Positions 39,401 to 53,510 of a stretch of DNA of 64,000 nt are shown piece by piece. The notes beneath the pieces are model-generated. The model searched no databases. It was not told where the DNA came from and was given only the letters and a program-made list of their open reading frames with translations. Source of the stretch: Acorus gramineus (taxonomy: Eukaryota > Streptophyta > Magnoliopsida > Acorales > Acoraceae); the NCBI GenBank assembly GCA_030737835.1, contig CM060855.1:8161434-8225433 (forward strand), in the 5' to 3' direction. How positions within the stretch are numbered: the stretch's first letter is position 1; every line of letters starts with the position of its first letter. The translations under genes and the position numbers were made by a program.

Positions 39401-40995
39401 TAGAATCACCAAAGTTTTAAGTTCAATTTTTGCGTGAATTCCCCAACAATGTAGGAGCCTTCTCTCGCTCGGCCGTGAACAACAATGCTGGATGCAAAAC
39501 TGCGGTCTCAAACATAGTTATGGCGGTGACGGTCATGGTGACACTCCTCTTCCTCATGCCTCTGTTCCTCTACACACCCAATGTAGTCCTCGGTGCCATC
39601 ATAATTACCGCAGTCATTGGACTCATTGACATCCCGGCGGCTTATCACATATGGAAGATGGACAAGATGGACTTCCTGATCTGCATCTGCGCCTTCATGG
39701 GCGTCATCTTCATCTCAGTTCAAGAGGGTCTCGCCATCGCTGTAAGTTCATTGAAAAATTATAAAATGTTGGGAATTCTGAATGAGAGCAGACTTGTAAG
39801 TATGTCATCTTTGCAGGTTGGGATATCAGTGTTTAAGATACTCATGCAAGTCACAAGGCCTAAGATTGTGATACTAGGAAATATAGCAGATACGGACATA
39901 TATCGCAACCTTCATCACTATAAGGATGCAAAGAGAATGCCTGGTTTCCTCATCCTTGCTGTTGAAGCTCCCATTAATTTTGCAAATGTTACATATCTCA
40001 ATGAAAGGTGTGTGTGACACATTACACGAGTATTGTTTAGGAGTGCTTAATCAATTTGAATGTGTAGAAGTTACATAAAATGATGTCTTGGTGATTGTTT
40101 TTTTTCCCCCTGATGTGTAGGATTTCAAGATATATAGAAGATGAGAAAATGGGAGAAAAGCAGCTTGACTTCAATTATGTGATCCTAGATTTGTCTGGTA
40201 AGTGATCATTCTTTAAGGTGAAGCATTGTTTTTATAATTGACAGCATGGATACACTGGTCAAATAACTAAACATCTAACCTCTGTTTGGAAATTGTTATA
40301 GAACTATTCACCCCTAATAAATACACAGGAATAGAAAACTCTATACAAAATGGGGGATTATTATTTGTCTGATTGTTTTTGTTTGTTTAAATTCTTACAT
40401 AAATAGAAGATAAGGATTGGAAAAGATGTTGATAACTGTTTATAATTTTTTAAATGACAATTATCATAATTTATATTAACGAAACAAACATATTCTTTTG
40501 TGTCAATGATGCCTAAATGATTATTGTTTATGTTTAATCTTTCAAGAACCATTATGGCATAGTTCTTCATGATAGTAGCTTATGAAGGGACAATAACACC
40601 ATATGACTAAAACTTGTGTGTTTGTTTTGTATAGCTGTGAGTGCTGTTGATACAAGTGGGATCTCATTTCTTATGGACTTGAAGAAAACATTGGCCAAAA
40701 GAGGTCTCGAGGTACGCCCAAGTACAACAAGGATGTGTTTGTTTATAATGTTCTAATCAGTCTTATTTTTATCGTATTATCTTCCAAATGAACGTATATA
40801 TACCAATTAGAGTGGTAAATCAGACTAAAAGTAGAACTGGTTTCTCAGCTCGTCTATGTGAATCCGGTGGGAGATGTGGCAGAGAAACTGCAACGGGCAA
40901 ACGAGATTCACAGCTTCCTCGGAGTCGATTCTCTCTACCTGACGATCGGAGAAGCCGTGCTTTCGCTTTCTTCTATGATGAAGGAGCAGCCATGA
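36496..40995 (+). CDS. Sulfate transporter, group 3 (SULTR3-like)
   Basis: This is a SLC26/SulP family proton-coupled anion transporter; group 3 plant members are often plastid or plasma membrane proteins. Exons: 36496-36831, 36937-36985, 37078-37285, 37366-37537, 37749-37811, 38674-38787, 38879-38995, 39079-39205, 39455-39741, 39817-40007, 40121-40197, 40635-40711, 40849-40995; total 654 aa, normal for the group. Motifs in order are MDVHKV, FKETFFPDDPFRHFKG, QYIFPILQWAPNYNLSLFKS, DVVSGLTIASLAIPQGISYA, GSSRDLAVGPVSIASLI, LGFIIDFLSKATLIGFMAGA, EGIAVGRTF and GAFSRSAVNNNAGCKTAVSN. A C-terminal STAS domain has YVILDLSAVSAVDTSGISF, including the conserved DTSG. Intron 3 (37286-37365) starts with GC rather than GT (AAG|GCGATT); all other introns are GT-AG. 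Group 3 is supported by overall resemblance; the exact subtype is not assigned. Confidence 0.95.
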
Positions 40996-42524
40996 CGTAT
41001 GTTCACATTAACAATGTTGGGAGGGACAAAATATTCATTTGAATCCCTCATATAGCTATTTGAGTGATAATTTTGGGTTATCTGAAAAGTTGTTCTTCCT
41101 GGTTTCCTGTTTTTAACTGTTGAAATCAGTGAAGTAGCCTATGAAGATATGGTCTTGTAGAGATGAAATTAACCTTCTATTTGTCCAAACTGTTGCATGT
41201 AGTGATTCTTCAAATGCCCATAACAGAGGTGAAGCATTAATGAAAGAGGTGGAAAACTCTGTAGGAAACATATTGAATGGTTGTATAAAAACTTCAATTT
41301 CCACTCATGAAGAAGCATGGGCAAATGCATGATGTGTAACTAATTCGAGACGGTATATAAATTCTAACACAACAAACCTACATAAATCAAAATTAAAGTA
41401 TGACACAAAAATATTGCATGTATGCACAGAATGTGTAACAAAAAAATAGAATGAAAAATGTGATTCATCACATGCACATGAACAAACAGGAAAACTGGGC
41501 TCCAATGGAATGAGTTGGGCCTCGCGTACGCTCATGTAGGGGATGGCCCACAATTCTTGGTGAGTATTAAATAGCAAGTACCTTTCAAGGGAAATGTTAG
41601 AAACAAGTTATTCTTGCTATCATTTTTTACTTCCCAATATATTTTGAATTTTTTAAAGTTACATACTTTAAAAAATCTAAATTCAAACCCAATCCGTCAT
41701 TGATGAAGATAAATCTAAATTTAAACTGACCCAACCCTCAAACCCAAAGAGGCCAACCCTAACCCAACATGCTGAGTTTTGTTCAAGTTTTGATTGAGTT
41801 CGGATTTGATTTGGATTGGATCAAGTTTAGCTACACTCGTGTTGGATTCCTATTTTGTTTTAAGATGACGTTATTTAAGACAAAATTGAGCTCCATGATA
41901 TGATGTTTTCCATAAGAAAGAACAATAAAGATGAAAATGATGAATGACGAAAAAAAAAAAGATTAATGAAACCATAAATGTAATATATTTTAGAATAAAA
42001 ATAATTTGAACAATTCAAATTTTATCTCATAGGTTAAGTAATTCAAATTTTACTAAAACATGGGGTTTAGGTTGAATCAGATTTAACCTACACAAGTTGC
42101 ACCTTTTGTACATTTGTCTAATGAATTATACACTTTTACAAAATGATATATTTTATGAATTGAATGAATAGTTGGTACAGATTTTATATGCTGTTGAACC
42201 CTTCCAATGTACACGGTGAAGCTTTCAAAACCAACTTTTCCAATATAGGACTAAACATTTGAAAGGGAACACAACCAGAAAGAGAACAAATGTAATTTTG
42301 GCCAAAGTCTACATTACCATATTAAAACTTTAAATTTTCATGTGGAAAAAGGAACAAGAATGGACAGACTGAAAAACAGAGCTCATTAGGCTCTTCCCTA
42401 TACAAGTTTGGTTTTCTTCAACCAGTGTCACTCACTCTTGAAATTGAGGAAAAACTAAAAAAAAAAAAGAAAAAAAAAAAGAGGAAACAATAGCAGATAA
42501 GAGTACTTGATCTCCAAAAGCCAT
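40996..42524. other. Convergent spacer between transporter and kinase
   Basis: The two genes point toward each other, so this holds both 3' regions. A plus-strand frame at 41141-41332 (63 codons) has protein-like composition but no recognised family and no splice partners that I could identify. Low-complexity A-rich sequence lies at 41951-41960 and 42458-42482. Confidence 0.35.
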
Positions 42525-45500
42525 TCATCGACAAAACGGATTGTCTTCTTCGACTTCAGAAACTCCTAGCATGGCCAGAGCTAAGTGTCCCTTCATCTCA
42601 CTAGTTAGTTGTTGTTCTTGCGGTGGACGACAGTAACCACCAGCACAATCGGTACTAGTCACAACTGACCAGTCATCGAAAATGTCTTCCCCTAAGAGGA
42701 TCGCGATGACCTGATTGATGCTAGGCCTCCCTAACTCTTCACTATTCAGACAAGCAGATGCAGCTCGAACCATGCGACTCATCTCGCTCTTATTAATGGG
42801 ACCATACCGTAGCTGTGGATCGATCAGCTCATCAATGGCTCCTTGTTGGAGAAGCGGTCTCGCCTGTCAATGTGGACAAAATGATTTGCCATTAATTACT
42901 TCATCTAGACCTTTAGTTATGTTTATACACATTTTCAGACTTGAATTATAGGAAAACATGTAAGAATTCTAGGTGTTACTGAACATCACTAAAGTAATCC
43001 AAGAGACCATGTTAGTAATACATCTGTGTTCAACAGATCATCTGGAATGAATAAAATGGTTCATCTGATCAACACAAGGGTCTATGCGGGGCTGAAAATT
43101 AAGGACTTATATTTGATTTTTCGTTAGTTACATAAGCATGACCTAGGTTTTAGAGGGTTGTAGTAAGAAATTCCATGGAAACAATGTTTCTTGGTCATGA
43201 GGGATCAATATCCATAATAAAGTAAGTGACACAAACAATTAAACACTATTCAATGTAGTTAGATAGCAGAAAAAGCAGGTGAGAATAAATGAATTTTAAA
43301 GTGTTTATCATGAACTAATCTCTTCCTACTCCATTTAATAATGAGGTTGTTAGATCCAGAAGAGACAAACTGCCATTTTTCTTTTTGGGTTCGATTTAGT
43401 TATCAAAAATCATATATGATACTATAGGTAAACTGTCTGACTTGTCTTATTAATTATTGCATTCTATTTTCTTTCTCCTTTTCATATTAGGGACTGTCAA
43501 GTCCAGTAGTGAAATGTTTTAATATTAAAATCTCTACATGGGTGTGGGGGAGATATGCACATTGATTAAATTTATAATCGAGGGGCCGATAGGCTTTGGT
43601 GGTTCAATATATTTAATGACAGTGGAATAGAGATGGAAAATATAGGTGCCATTAATGAATAAGCATAAAGACATGTGAAGAACAAGACATTTCATCTCAT
43701 ACTTAGCCATGCAGTGAGTATAAAAAATCAGGTATGATGTCATGTATAAGATGTGAAGGCGGCCCACAATGTCCAACCACACTAGAATAAGCATTTTCTG
43801 CTCCTTCCAAACCAAAAAGTTTGACAAACATAAAAATATTCAGAAGGAGATGGATGCATTTCTTGGCGCAGTAAAAAGTTTAGCTTTATATAACAAGTGG
43901 GTGAATAAGGTAGACACATTTTATTGTGAATGACTTGTAATGGAAAAGAGTGAATGAAAGAGCACCTACCCACATGACCAGATTCTCATCTCCTTGAGGC
44001 CGCCTTGACTCGATGGGCTTGCGTCCTGTGATCAACTCCAACAGGACCACCCCGAATGCATAAACATCTGTTTTATCGGATACCTTACCATGTTGAAAAT
44101 ACTCAGGAGCCAAGTATCTACAATTTTGGAAATAAATAAGAAGATGAACAACCAATTAGACTAATAAGAAATTGCATTAAGAACATCAATTCTTACCCAA
44201 ATGTCCCTTTCACAGTTTTGCAAAGGAAGGGAATGGATGGCCCTACAGTCCACGTTGCCAATCCAAAGTCACATAGCTGAAAACAATTCCATACAATCAC
44301 TCCTATTTCTACACAATTCAACATTGTAACAAAGAGAACCAAAAAAACATAAAAATAAATAAATAAATAAAAACTCACTTTGGGAGTCTTGTTAGAAGAA
44401 AGAAGGATGTTAGAAGGCTTGATATCTCTATGTACAACGCACTTATCCGTCCCGTGGTGGAGGTACTCCACAGCACGAGCGATCCCAATCGCAATCTTGA
44501 ACCTCGCGTTCCAAGGAAGACAAGACTTCTTCCCTCTCACATAATCTAAACAAACAAAACAATAAAACTTGAAAACTCCAACCACAATTGATGTATGTAG
44601 AAACACAAGACATATACAGTCCACCACTTACTGTGGAGATGGTGATCAAGACTTCCTCCTGAGACATACTTGTACACCAGGAACAGCCCCTCCTCATCAA
44701 CACAGAAACCCAATAGAGGAACCACATTAGGATTGTCGAGCGAGCTCGCGATCATCAACTCCCTGCAGAAGGCCTTGGCACACTCTTTGTCCTGACCATC
44801 CAATCGCTTGATCGCCACAGCGCGCCCCAATCCGACCCTCCCCCTGAACACACAACTCAAAGCCCCCCTCCCCAACACCCTCCCTGCAAACATGACCCAC
44901 ATAAGAAATATCTAATCTTCATCACAAACCCACATGAAAATAAACAAATTTTGAATCGAAGCGAATGTGGGTGTCCTCGGAGACCAGAAAGATCAAATCT
45001 TTCTCACAAACCCACACGAAAACAAATCAAATTTCGAATCCAATTTTGCGAATGCAACCAACATTTCATAACTTTTAATGAAATGATAACGAATGCATCA
45101 TGACCCAGCTCAGAAAGATCAAATCTTTCACCCTTTTAAGGTACCTCTCGAGAAGTCCCGGGTGGCGGCTTTGATCTCCGGGTAGCTGAACCTCTTCAGA
45201 GAATCCGAAGCGGGCGAGATGCTCCTCTCCAGCGAGTCGAACCTCCTCCACAGCGCGTCTCGTGATTCGCGCGCGTCCTCCTCGAGATTCACGAGCAGCA
45301 CCGTCGCCGCCGGGGCCGCCCCCGTGTCAAGGTCCGCCAAAGTCGAGCCGAAGCTGAAGCGGAAGGACGAGTGGACCGAGTGAAGCTCGTCGTCCAGGCC
45401 TCCGCCGTCGACAGCCTCACTGAGAAGCCAAGACTTGTTGTTCTCAGTCTTCCCCTCTTCAGCTCTCCTCCTCCGCCTCCCCCGCCGCCTGATTGTGAAC

Positions 45501-45640
45501 CCCGCGAGGAGGAGATACAGACCCAACTTCATCTTCTCGCAGACCTTGTTATGGTCGAAGATGGGAGGACCCAATTGGGATTTTCGGCCATTGGTGACCC
45601 TATCGGGGGATTGGGTGTCAATGCTGATGAAACAGGCCAT
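42525..45640 (-). CDS. Receptor-like cytoplasmic serine/threonine kinase (RLCK)
   Basis: A kinase of the plant receptor-like/Pelle family without an extracellular domain. Minus-strand exons: 45640-45145, 44883-44632, 44545-44379, 44276-44197, 44117-43970 and 42863-42525, all GT-AG, total 493 aa from the ATG at 45640. About 150 N-terminal residues are basic and Ser-rich, with a short hydrophobic [12 protein letters not shown]; translation could instead begin at that Met (codon 37). The kinase domain follows [16 protein letters not shown]: glycine loop [16 protein letters not shown] lysine, [12 protein letters not shown], catalytic [11 protein letters not shown] (LCDFGLATW), GTFGYLAPEYF and [23 protein letters not shown] and DFG are intact, so it should be an active RD kinase. 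The tail has an acidic C-terminus ending VEEDNPFCR. No ectodomain, signal peptide or convincing transmembrane segment precedes the kinase. The precise RLCK subfamily is not assigned. Confidence 0.92.
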
Positions 45641-45708
45641 GTTTCATCAAAAGCAGAGAATGAAAAACGAAGACTTGTGTAAGGGAGAAGAACCTACAAT
45701 GCTGGTTG

Positions 45709-45722
45709 TGTATATAAAAAGG
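45709..45722 (-). promoter_or_regulatory. Candidate TATA box of the RLCK gene
   Basis: On the minus strand the sequence is CCTTTTTATATACA, about 70-80 bp upstream of the ATG at 45640. Confidence 0.4.
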
Positions 45723-45724
45723 GA

Positions 45725-48660
45725 CTAAAAAGTGAGGGTGGTGTTGGGTTTTGCTTGAAAAAAGAGGGGAATCCTATAAAGGCCAGAGACTGACTGCTGC
45801 AATTGTAGGTCATTCACCATGGTAACCATTTTTTTTTTTTTTTTGGTGGTGCAACTACTTTTATTTTTGTTTTAGGTTTTATTGATTTAATGATTTGATT
45901 GATGGCTCTTCCTGTCTTTCCTTTTGTTTTATTATTTTGATTTTATTGATGATTTTATTCTTTTTTTTTTGTTTTCTTAATTTGATTTGATTGATCATTT
46001 TTGTTTTCTTAATTTGATTTGACGGTGATTCTTACTATCTTCATTTTTTTATTATTCTGATGTTATGGATGATTAATATTATTTTTTGTTTTGTTAATTT
46101 GATTTGATAGATAATTTTACTATCTTTCTTTTTTGTTTTATCAAGTTAATTTGGTTGATGATTTTTTATACCTTTCTTTGTATGGAGGATTGATAATATG
46201 CCTTTGAAAAATGATACATTGTAGTATGTATACCTTTATTATAGTCTTAAATACAGTTCATATCTTTTTATTTTTTTTAAAAAAATGTACACTCTTCATT
46301 TGAAATTTGAAATGAACGTTATATAAAATGATGTATATACTAGGATATAATAGTATATTTTTTAATTAAAAAATAAAAAAAAATCGTGTTATATACTGTA
46401 ATAGAAACCATACACTATAATAACACAGTATATATTATACTATCAATAGTATATTGGACTGTAAACAAAACTGTGTGTATTAACTCTGTGTTTTTTTTAA
46501 AACCAAAATCGTAGATAACCTTTTGTTTTTGAAATTTAAAATCTCGTTGAATTTAATTTAAATAAATTATAAATTTTGAAAAATGAACACTAATGTAACG
46601 TAATAAAATATTTTAAAAAAGTGATCGCGGTGTTTGATTTTTGAAAATAATGTCCTTGATGTAATCTACACGAATTATGGTAAGAGTTGAAAAGTATTTG
46701 TTGATATTATTATACATGAGAAAAGCGTTTGTTAAGATAAAACTGATAAGACATGAGAAAAGCGTTTGTTAACATAATGTGTGAACTATTACTATAGTAA
46801 ATTTTTTACTATATTAAGAACTTTTGTTCGATGAATGTGAAGTAAAAAAAAATCTGATCACATATAAAGAAGATAACGTTACTTTCATTTTCAGTCTTAT
46901 TTTCAATCAACATGTATTTTAAATTTTTTAAAATTAGCATATCTTATTTAATGAAGTATATGTTTTTATAAAAAAATAAAGCATATGCTCCAATGAAGTG
47001 CATGGATGTATTTATGAAAAATGTAAAAAAATTATTTTGAAATATATGCTTTGTTAACATAAGAATACACGTCGTTAATTTTCTATTGATACATATAGGA
47101 TTGGAATTGAAACTGAAAATGGAGATGAGAAAAACAGCGCCCTATAAAGAAACTTTCAATTATAAAATTGCAAGGATTAAATACATCTGACGATAACTAA
47201 GAAAACTTGACTGCTAATGGGGAGGCTTCTCATCGAGTTCGGATCTCTTAGCTTATGGTAAAATCATAAAATTTCTCGGTCTGATAAAACTTATATACAT
47301 ATATTTTTAATAGGCTTATACCCCTTACGTGACAACAGATAAATTCTTGTGACAACTACACAAGAGATCCGAACTTTTTTTCATCCAAGAACAATTAGGG
47401 TTGAGTATGAAAATGGAGGACATCCATGAATATAAAAGGATGAATGAATGTACAATTAATGAAATTATTTTATTTTTATTGGAAAATTAATACATTTTAC
47501 ATAAAAAATGCATTAATTAATTTTCAAATAAAGATTAAAAATTTAAATTGATTTCCTCTAAAATGCATAGTTCCACGTCGGTTAAAGAATATGATAAAGT
47601 AATATTTAAATATGCCGCGTGTAGATCTTAGATAGCAACCCAAGCAGGGGTTAGGACTTATAAATTCCATTTGTTTTTGCTTTTCCATATTGCAGGTATA
47701 GATTAAATGAAAAATTATTTTTGAAACGTTTTGTTTTTCACAGTTTTCACAACAGTTGGCAACGTTTAAATTTTTAGCGTTGACATTAATTAACCTAATC
47801 GAAAACGCTTACCATAATTGACTTGTGTAATTATTAAAAAATGTTGCACCTCCAACAGTCGTATATCTGTGCCTATAAAAATGTTACATTCGCAGAGATT
47901 TATAGTATGTGAAAAAACAAGTGTTCCATCATAAATCATCTACAAAAGAGTTTTTATTTTTTCTTGTTCTTTTGGATGATTAAGTTTGCGACCGGTTCAA
48001 CTTCTCCTCCCTCTTGCACCAAAAAGAAAACAGCGAGCGCTATGTGGTTTTATCTTAGAGACAGATCGTCGAGAACCTTGTGCGATCGAGGGGGCGTATT
48101 CTGTTCTAAATACAGCGTTACCACGTGACTTCTTACCAGGCTCTCCTAAATCCATGTCTTTATATTCTTTATATTTTTTTTACTCCTGATAATAGCACTA
48201 TTTTTTCCAACAATTTTTAATAAATTTCATATTTTGATTTAACCAATTGAGTCAATATGTGTAGGAATTTGTACCCTCATGATATATTCAGTTTTTTGTC
48301 ATTGAATTTAATTCAATGTTTTTTTAGAGTGTTTATTCAAAATCTTAATAAAAGTAAGATTCTTTATTGTTGTTTAGCTGCCTCAGTAAAAATAATCATG
48401 TAACATTGTTGTCCAATAGCGGTATACATGGAAAAAATATGCAGATCTACACAAATAATCCGTTACGGATTAAATAAATCAACACATGCACAAATATGTT
48501 AACACCGACCCACGTATTTGCAACCAAAAACTTTAGACAGAGACCTAAACGTACAGTCTTCACCCACCATGCGAGGGGTGCCTTTCGCCAAATGATTAAA
48601 TGCTCGTGGGATTTCATGATCAACTTTATATATATTTTTTTCACATATATAGTTACTTGG
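45725..48660. other. Spacer, repeat-rich
   Basis: No gene is supported. T-rich sequence with loosely repeated TTTGATTTGATTGATNATTTT occupies 45880-46170. A copy of the palindromic AT-rich repeat is at 46290-46470, and a degenerate MITE-like block with TTAATGAAGTATATG lies at 46900-47140. The GC-richer patch at 47980-48140 gives an open frame (67 codons) with no recognised product. Confidence 0.4.
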
Positions 48661-48671
48661 CTTGATCATGC

Positions 48672-48672
<1 letters not shown>

Positions 48673-48718
<46 letters not shown>

Positions 48719-48734
48719 TATATATATATATACT
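48673..48734. repeat. (TA)n microsatellite
   Basis: About 30 TA units with one GA interruption near 48717. Confidence 0.95.
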
Positions 48735-49688
48735 TAATGAAATGCATTCGATGAATGTGACAGGAATGTCACAGACAAATTTTATTCTGCTTCGACCCGT
48801 ATATATATATGGGAAATTTTTGAAAATAACACTGTTAAATTTTTTTTTCAAATTTGACTATCTGATCAAAATATTTGTAAAACTAGTTTTTGAAGTCATT
48901 TTTTATCGGTCAACGTGTCCACGTGACGTACTAACCAGGTTAAAAAATACTACGATGGAGACGTGTCTTCTTCGACCTGCACACAGCCCCCAACGTGCGC
49001 GGGGGCCTCTCTGCCCTCCGAGACGTGATTATGTCTCAATGGGAGACGTGATGCATAATCAAATCAAAGTGATGCATGCATACATGGTTTGTTTTTTTTT
49101 TTTTTCTCTTTTTACTTATGTTTGCATGGATTTTGTTTACATGAATAGTTTTTTTTTTTTTCAATAAATAATGTTATATAGAGTTTCATTTTCAACCCCA
49201 CAATTCTAGTCTACATGCATGTTAAATTTTTTAAAAATAATATAGCTTATATATTTAAGTACATATTTTTATAAAAAATAAAGCATGAGATATAGTAAAT
49301 TGCATATATGTATTTATAAAAAAATTAATCTTTTTTTTCACTTTTTTCTTCCACGTGAGGATTTTATTTTATTTTTTTGCATGGGTTTTGGTTTACGTGC
49401 ATGCATTGGTTTTGGTTTTTTTTTTTTTATTACTTGTGCTACTTTAAGCTATTATTGTACTAACTTTTGAGTCCTAGAACAACTAATTAATTAACCATTT
49501 CGTCCATAATACATTCTTTTAAAACTGTTGTTATCGATCTGCACAAAAGCCAGGGCACTCAAATGGCCTTAAACTGTTGATTATGTAAAGTTGAAATAAG
49601 TAAATGAAATCAGATTCAACAGTTCTCTGTAGAAGAGTGTGAAGTAGTTCGTGCCGGCCTTTGAGCATTTACAGGCTACGTGGAGTTT
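48735..49688. other. Spacer
   Basis: No gene is seen. A GC-richer patch at 48950-49050 has no open frame of interest. A degenerate MITE-like block (ATTTAAGTACATATTTTTAT) lies at 49180-49330. Confidence 0.35.
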
Positions 49689-49922
49689 TAGGGTACGTTT
49701 GATTGCACGATTGTAAAATTGATTTTGTAAGAATCTGAGTTTTAAAACTGATTCTTCGAAAAGCTCACGCTCCCAGTTTTTTGAAATTACAGCTTTTGGA
49801 TACTATTTATCTTAAATATGTTTAGAAGAAGCTGCTATAATAAAACTATTTAGTTACACGATTGCAGAAATAACTTCTTGCAATTATAAAAGTTGCGCAA
49901 TCACACAACTAAATGCATCCTA
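49689..49922. mobile_element. MITE family A, copy 3
   Basis: Left end TAGGGTACGTTTGATTGCAC is inverted at the right as ACACAACTAAATGCATCCTA. The core GAGTTTTAAAACTGATTCT is the family motif in opposite orientation to copies 2 and 4. Confidence 0.65.
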
Positions 49923-52420
49923 AAGATTCAGTTTTATATAACCTTTCATACATATTTATACGTAAAAGAATGCATATATATGTACTCATTCGGAATCCAA
50001 CTATGTGTGGTCTCATTTCCCCAATATGGTATTATTATTCATTACACCATATAATTTTTTATTTTTTTCATAAATGAGTCGTACAACTCATCATAATATT
50101 TAAAAAAAAAAACATATAGATTTTACTACCATCACTTGTATTAAAAGTGAATTACAAATATGAAGGGTGGTAAAAAGAAAAAAAAGAAGTAATTAAAGGA
50201 AAAAGAAAAATATATGAAAATAAGAGGTGCCGAAACAAAGGTGGGGTGAAGAGGTAGCGGTTCATTGGACGGGTTGTCTAATGTTATCCCGGTGTCCTCC
50301 TCTCCCCTCACCCCCCACCCTATACTTATTAGACTGAATAGTCAACTCATCGTAATATAAAATTTTCTTTTATAAAAGTAAATATTTCATTAATAAAGTA
50401 TACATTTAAAAAAAATCGAAGCATTTAAGCATTGCACTCGGAATAAAACCGGTTATACATGACAACATCCTTACTAATTTCAAAACAAAATGCTAGGGAT
50501 ACTCATTGCAGTTGCAATTCCACAACTTTTGATTATTTTTTTTAAGATATATATTAGCCTGAACCTGAAGTATACAGATGAGATGAATGCAACGTTTCTT
50601 TATCTAAATAATACTTGATTGGAGAAATCTATATCATCAATGACTCTATACCAAAAAACAAAAAAACAAAACCAAAAGAAAAAAAAGGTGGTCCTGATAT
50701 TCTAGAACTCACAGACGTTTACAATGCATTGCAAGCCTTTCTATATGGTCCTAGATCTCAACATCTTTGTTTCCATGCACTTTTAAAACAGTCAAAACCA
50801 AAAGACATAGAGGACGACCCACCCACCATTAATGAATACAGAGAACCACTTCCCAACTAAAACTCAGAAAACTCTTCCCACAATTGAACTTCAGCCAATC
50901 ACAGCTTGTCACGTATACATAACTCTTGATGGTTGACACTGGCTTTTCCCAACAGACAAAGACCTTTGTGTTCCTAAGTAAAAACAACTGACCGACCCCC
51001 AATTTTGTCCACGATTTCAAAGTTCCATTTGTAAAGAAAAAAAAGTTTGGTGAACCTCCTTAACCTTCCAATTCTAAGCTCTAACTAACCAACTTAAATC
51101 TCTCTGTTTTTCTTCTGTTTTTTTTTTGGTTGGTTGCGTTTTGTTTCATCGTTTTGATTGCTAATGCAAGCATTTCAAGTAATAATTGTTGCACCAACCT
51201 AGGATTTGTATCTGTTGAATAAAATGACGTGTAGGTTATAAATCTGACTCTCCCTGTCAAATTTTAGGATTTCCCTCTCAATGGTATGAAAAACTCTAAC
51301 TTATGAAGAAGTATAAGATTTACAGATCGTCTTTACATGTTAAAAACACCTTGTACAAAAAATTATATACCATCTGTTGAATCGGGGGCATTGTCCCCTT
51401 CCCCCGGCCCTCAATGAGCTAACCACGTAACTCGATTCATTTTTCATTCATAGTGTCAAATAATATGTGGACCATGAACATTTCACTGCTGCAAGTTTTT
51501 CTTGATAATCTAAAAATCCGAATGCCAACAATGCTTAGGTTTCAATATACTCACATACATTACCACAATTATCAATTGTTGCACTCTTAATTGATCAGGT
51601 TTGATTTGATCATTTGACCTTCTTTATAGATATGTGGTACTAGACGAATCATCAAATCTTAGCTCACAACTTAATTAAATTTTGATAAATAGTGAGTTGC
51701 TATTCTAAGAGATTACAAAATAAGTTTATTATATTATACCATTTTGTATTTCAAATTGATTGAAATTGATAAACATAGACTTAAAATAACTTGCTATATA
51801 TACATAAATGTTATAATAACATCACGAGATGGGCTTGCATTGTCAGTAGACAAAACTTTGGGCTTAATATTGACATGGGCCATTTAATGGGACTACTAAA
51901 ATGTCACATTCCATCCCAAACACAATCCGTCCATATTTTTATTTTTATAATATCATATATCTCATCTAATGGATTATATATTTTTATAAAGGGTGAATAT
52001 ATATTTTAATATATTAATATATTGAATAATATCATTTATAAAAAAATAATTTTTTTTTAATAAGATATATATTTTATTATAATAAGTAAAATAAACTAAT
52101 ATGGTATTAGAATTATAAAAAAAAACGAGTATAACAAGGCTCACAGGACTGGTGTCACACTTCCACATGATATGTTACACTTCATCACATTATATTGCAT
52201 GGCCCGGGGGACAGGGAGCATGTGACGCGAACATGTACATACAAAAGCCTAAACTTTAGTGAAACATCACATATATGATACACACACACACACCCCTCGC
52301 ACATTAGCTTGATTAACTGCGATGCACATGTTCACGTGGTCCGTGATAAAAATATCTTAAAATAAAACTAATTATTCTGCATAGGTATCTACAGTCCAAC
52401 GGTAAACCAGTGAATCAGGA
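49923..52420. other. Spacer, no gene seen
   Basis: AT-rich, with short A-rich simple sequence at 50160-50210 and 50640-50690. The frames at 50615 and 51791 have no recognisable domain. A short CA run lies at 52279-52290. Confidence 0.4.
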
Positions 52421-52880
52421 CGGATATGGATCGGATATGTTAATATCTATATTCTAATTTTCAGAATCAGATACGGATATCAATTTTCAGATTCGGATCC
52501 ATTCGGATACGGATCGGATATGGATATTTTTTGAATAATTGACAAGTTTGAATATTAACATTAATTTGGATAATCAAGTATTATTAGAGAAGACATTAAA
52601 ATTAAAATTGAGATTTTAAGGCTTATCATCTCTTTCAGATATCATATATTGAAAATTTAATAGTATTATAATATATTATTATTGTGATTAATCATACAAG
52701 ATAACAATATGGGTAATATATAATACAAATACATATATATTTTTATAATATATGTCGAATACGGATATTTTTAGGATCAGATAGACTGATATCCATATTT
52801 GCACTCCAGATATTCAAATATATGATATTTCTGATTTTTGAGATACAGATTCAGATTTTTTTCAGATAATGAATAGGTTT
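52421..52880. mobile_element. GGATATC-rich MITE-like element
   Basis: The left 100 bp are full of GGATATGGATCGGATATG and GATACGGATATC words; the right 130 bp carry inverted versions (GATATCCATATTTGCAC, ATATTTCTGA). The arrangement of sub-terminal repeats around an AT-rich middle matches plant hAT-like MITEs. Exact ends and target duplication were not resolved. Confidence 0.45.
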
Positions 52881-52981
52881 ATCCAACAGCCTTCTAGGGA
52901 TTGACTAGTATAACAATTTCTCCTAGTGGAACAATGAATTATTCTCATTTTATTTTGTCTTAACATGAAACGAATTTGATT

Positions 52982-53510
52982 TAGGAATGGCAACGGGGCG
53001 GGTTGGGATGTATTTGATCAATCCCAATTTCAAACCTGCTAATAAAATTTTGTCCCAAATCCGTCCCAAACCCGTGACGGGTTTTATTATTCCATCTCAA
53101 ACCCGTCCCAACGGGTTTTTAAAGAACCTAAACCCGTTTCATCCCATCCTATTTAGAAATGTATGAATTTAAAAATTCTAAAATTTCAAATATTTTTAAT
53201 ATTTTTTATTCTTTCTTATATTAAAAATTAAATAATTATTTTTATTCGTTATGTTATATAATTTCACTTAATACATGTTTAAATATTTTATAAATAATAA
53301 TATAATATATGATACGTTCGTTTAATTTATCTATCATATTATTTGAAATGATATAAATGATTTAAACGTGGTATAACAAGGCGTGGCGTTGCACTTGAAT
53401 CACAAACCCGCTCTATATTTTCATCGAATTGGGACGGATGAGGTTTGGGTTTGACATTTAGATGACTAAACCCGTCCCACTACGGTTAGGGTGGTTTCCT
53501 ATTTATCTCA
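52982..53510. mobile_element. hAT-like element, TAGGRATGGCAACGGG family, right end lost
   Basis: Left end TAGGAATGGCAACGGGGCGG is the same type as the intact element at 60494. It is followed by repeated AAACCCGTCCCAA words, an AT-rich middle, and an inverted block with CCCGTCCCACTACGG near 53470. The expected CCATCCCTA-type right terminus is missing, so this copy is probably truncated. Confidence 0.6.

Noticed and set aside
45371..45728. Plus-strand frames opposite the kinase first exon
   Set aside because: They are antisense shadows of the kinase N-terminus, whose frame continues into the conserved kinase exons.
48666..48851. Open frames across the TA microsatellite
   Set aside because: They are Ile/Tyr repeats translated from (TA)n.
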